Below are positions 6,951 to 8,672 of a DNA stretch of 8,672 bases, in pieces; the stretch's first letter is position 1; every line of letters begins with the position of its first letter. Made by a program: the position numbers and the translations under genes. Origin of the DNA: Methylococcales bacterium (GTDB taxonomy: Bacteria > Pseudomonadota > Gammaproteobacteria > Methylococcales > Methylomonadaceae); assembly GCA_023144875.1 (NCBI GenBank), contig JAGLEW010000025.1, positions 1 to 8,672 of the forward strand. The letters are read 5' to 3'. The notes beneath the pieces were generated by a model, which saw only the letters and a list, made by a program, of their open reading frames with translations, searched no databases and had not been told where the DNA came from.

Positions 6951-6979
6951 TATATAACGAATAAGGGTTAATAAGTCAA
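6951..6979 (-). promoter_or_regulatory. Sigma70-type promoter of the regulator-kinase operon, predicting a near-leaderless mRNA
   Basis: On the minus strand TTGACT (6974-6979), a 17-base spacer and TATATA (6951-6956) make the best promoter match in the window. The -10 ends ten bases before the regulator's ATG, so transcription starting seven bases on would begin at A6944 with a 5' leader of about four bases. The -35 begins about ten bases after the purL stop codon, so the signalling operon has its own promoter squeezed into the 49-base gap. Confidence 0.6.
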
Positions 6980-6989
6980 AAGACCAGCG

Positions 6990-8672
6990 TTAAGCAATCC
7001 ATAAGCGGGCATTCCTGAATAATCGTAACCATGCGCCATTTTCTTCCCAATGATCGGGAGACCAAGAATTTTGCAAGGTTCTAAAACACCGTTCAGGATG
7101 TGGCATCATAATTGTGAAACGCCCATCGGTGGTGGTAACACCTGTAATTCCCGCTAATGAACCGTTAGGATTAGCAGGAAAGTCTTCTGTTATATTGCCG
7201 TAGTGATCAATATAGTGTAAAGCAACGTGAGCTTTTTCGCTAGCTTGATTTAGGAAAACAGCGCGTCCTTCTCCGTGTGCAATCACGACGGGTAATTGTG
7301 AGCCTTCCATCCCTTTTAAAAAGATCGAAGGGGATGGCTTAATTTCAACCATGGCGACTCGAGCCTCAAACTGTTCCGATAGGTTGCGTTTAAAGGCGGG
7401 CCAATCTTCAGCGCCTGGAATCAGTTCTTTAAGAGCGGATAACATTTGACAGCCATTACAAACGCCTAAGCCAAAGGTATCGGGTCGTTGAAAAAAATCA
7501 CTAAATTCCGCCCGTGTGTGTGGGTCAAATAAGATAGATTTAGCCCATCCACCGCCTGCGCCTAATACATCGCCGTAGGAAAAACCACCACAGGCAACGA
7601 GTCCTCGAAAGTCTGCTAACGTAATACGTTTTTTAATAATATCATTCATATGGACATCAATGGCTTGAAATCCTGCCCGATCAAAGGCGGCGGCCATTTC
7701 CACATGCCCATTAACACCTTGTTCACGTAGAATTGCCACTTTTGGGCGAGGCGCATTTTTTAAATGAGCGACAATATTTTCATTAATATCAAATGTTATT
7801 TTGGCACTAAGGCCAGGGTTTTTGTTATCGGCAATGTCTTTAAACTGTTGTTTAGCACAGTCTGAATTATCACGTAGCGCTTGCATTTTATAGCTAACAT
7901 CCGCCCATGTTTGTTGCAGTTCTACTCGAGAAGCGTGATAGATGCGCGTATCTTTATGCGTGATTGTTAACGTTTGTTGTTGTTTTATGAAACCAAGTCG
8001 ATGAGTATACACCGCTAAACTAGCGGCTTCCAGTAAGGTCATTACTCGTTCAACATGCTGTTTTTTTACTTGAAAAACGGCGCCTAACTCTTCATTAAAT
8101 AAACTGGAGAAGGCATTATCGCCTAAAGTATCAATGTTTAGGCTTACCCCTAAGCGTCCTGCAAACATCATTTCACAAATTGTTGCGAGAAGTCCGCCAT
8201 CAGAACGATCGTGATAGGCTAATAATAGCCCTTCTTTGTTTAATTGTTGGATAGAATTAAAAAAATTAGTGAGCAAGGTCACATTTTCAATATCTGGACA
8301 TGTATTTCCGAGTTGATTATAAACTTGTGCCAACACGGAACCCCCTAAGCGGTTTTTACCTTGACCAAGATCAATTAAGATAAGTTCACTGTCTTTATTT
8401 TTTAATTGTGGGGTTAATGTTTGCCTAACATCTAAGACGGGTGCAAAGGCGGTAATGAGTAATGACAATGGTGCGGTCATGGTCTTAGTTTGGTCATTTT
8501 CTTTCCAAACTGTTTTCATGGATAAAGAGTCTTTTCCAACAGGAATAGCAATACCCAGTTGTGGGCATAATTCTAAGCCTACGGCTTTAACGGTTTCAAA
8601 TAATGCCGAATCTTCGCCTTCCGAACCTGCCGCCGCCATCCAATTAGCGGATAACTTAACATTACTTAACTG
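6990..8672 (-). CDS. purL: Phosphoribosylformylglycinamidine synthase, C-terminal part (5' end beyond window)
   Basis: FGAM synthase converts FGAR to FGAM using ATP and glutamine in purine synthesis. The frame is open to base 8672 and yields 560 residues plus a stop, about 43% of the ~1,295-residue single-chain enzyme. The first residues, QLSNVKLSANW, match the interior of E. coli PurL, so the ATG at 8639 is internal and not the start. The second synthetase half shows IPVGKDSLSMK (43-53 of this fragment) and HDRSDGG (154-160). The class I glutaminase domain (about 310-560) has GGFSYGDVLGAG (362-373), nucleophile C405 in GVCNGCQM, and H525 and E527 in MMPHPER. The fused glutaminase marks the large proteobacterial form rather than the split PurLQS type. 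No truncation or frameshift is seen inside the window. Confidence 0.98.
   Translation of the reverse strand, partial: QLSNVKLSANWMAAAGSEGEDSALFETVKAVGLELCPQLGIAIPVGKDSLSMKTVWKENDQTKTMTAPLSLLITAFAPVLDVRQTLTPQLKNKDSELILIDLGQGKNRLGGSVLAQVYNQLGNTCPDIENVTLLTNFFNSIQQLNKEGLLLAYHDRSDGGLLATICEMMFAGRLGVSLNIDTLGDNAFSSLFNEELGAVFQVKKQHVERVMTLLEAASLAVYTHRLGFIKQQQTLTITHKDTRIYHASRVELQQTWADVSYKMQALRDNSDCAKQQFKDIADNKNPGLSAKITFDINENIVAHLKNAPRPKVAILREQGVNGHVEMAAAFDRAGFQAIDVHMNDIIKKRITLADFRGLVACGGFSYGDVLGAGGGWAKSILFDPHTRAEFSDFFQRPDTFGLGVCNGCQMLSALKELIPGAEDWPAFKRNLSEQFEARVAMVEIKPSPSIFLKGMEGSQLPVVIAHGEGRAVFLNQASEKAHVALHYIDHYGNITEDFPANPNGSLAGITGVTTTDGRFTIMMPHPERCFRTLQNSWSPDHWEENGAWLRLFRNARLWIA

Noticed and set aside
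8637..8639. ATG at the right end as the start of purL
   Set aside because: The frame stays open upstream to the window edge and encodes residues matching the interior of PurL, so this methionine is internal.

Overview
The window looks like ordinary chromosome of a moderately AT-rich gammaproteobacterium. The basis is protein resemblance: IlvC matches the short class I (pseudomonad-type) enzyme almost residue for residue, DnaQ follows the E. coli epsilon subunit along its whole length, and PurL is the long single-chain form with a fused glutaminase. AT-rich intergenic DNA and AT-leaning codon choice suggest a low-GC lineage, perhaps Methylococcales or Thiotrichales. That placement is inference, and no genus can be named. 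I see no insertion sequences, phage genes, CRISPR arrays, tRNAs or rRNAs.

Region 1 (1-3045, minus strand) is a branched-chain amino acid operon read ilvI/ilvB -> ilvN/ilvH -> ilvC, with ilvC running off the left edge. It encodes the two acetohydroxyacid synthase subunits and the next enzyme, ketol-acid reductoisomerase. The two synthase genes overlap by one base.

Region 2 (3046-3220) is a 175-base divergent intergenic stretch, very AT-rich and full of A/T tracts. It carries a good sigma70-like promoter toward ilv, a 17-bp palindrome touching that promoter's -10, and a weak candidate promoter toward dnaQ.

Region 3 (3221-3934, plus strand) is dnaQ, the proofreading subunit of DNA polymerase III. 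It ends only three bases from the convergent histidine kinase gene.

Region 4 (3938-6979, minus strand) is a two-gene signalling operon. The first gene encodes a response regulator with an HD-GYP cyclic-di-GMP phosphodiesterase output. The second encodes a soluble PAS-PAS histidine kinase ending in an HPt domain but lacking the receiver domain that normally lies between kinase and HPt. The pair resembles RpfC/RpfG in logic with a rearranged phosphorelay. A strong promoter sits so close to the regulator's start codon that the transcript is predicted to be nearly leaderless.

Region 5 (6990-8672, minus strand) is the C-terminal 560 residues of purL, whose 5' end lies beyond the right edge.

No stretch over 300 bases lacks a gene. 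The least conventional part is the HPt-bearing, receiver-less kinase with its HD-GYP partner. I see no clear evidence of a wholly new system.
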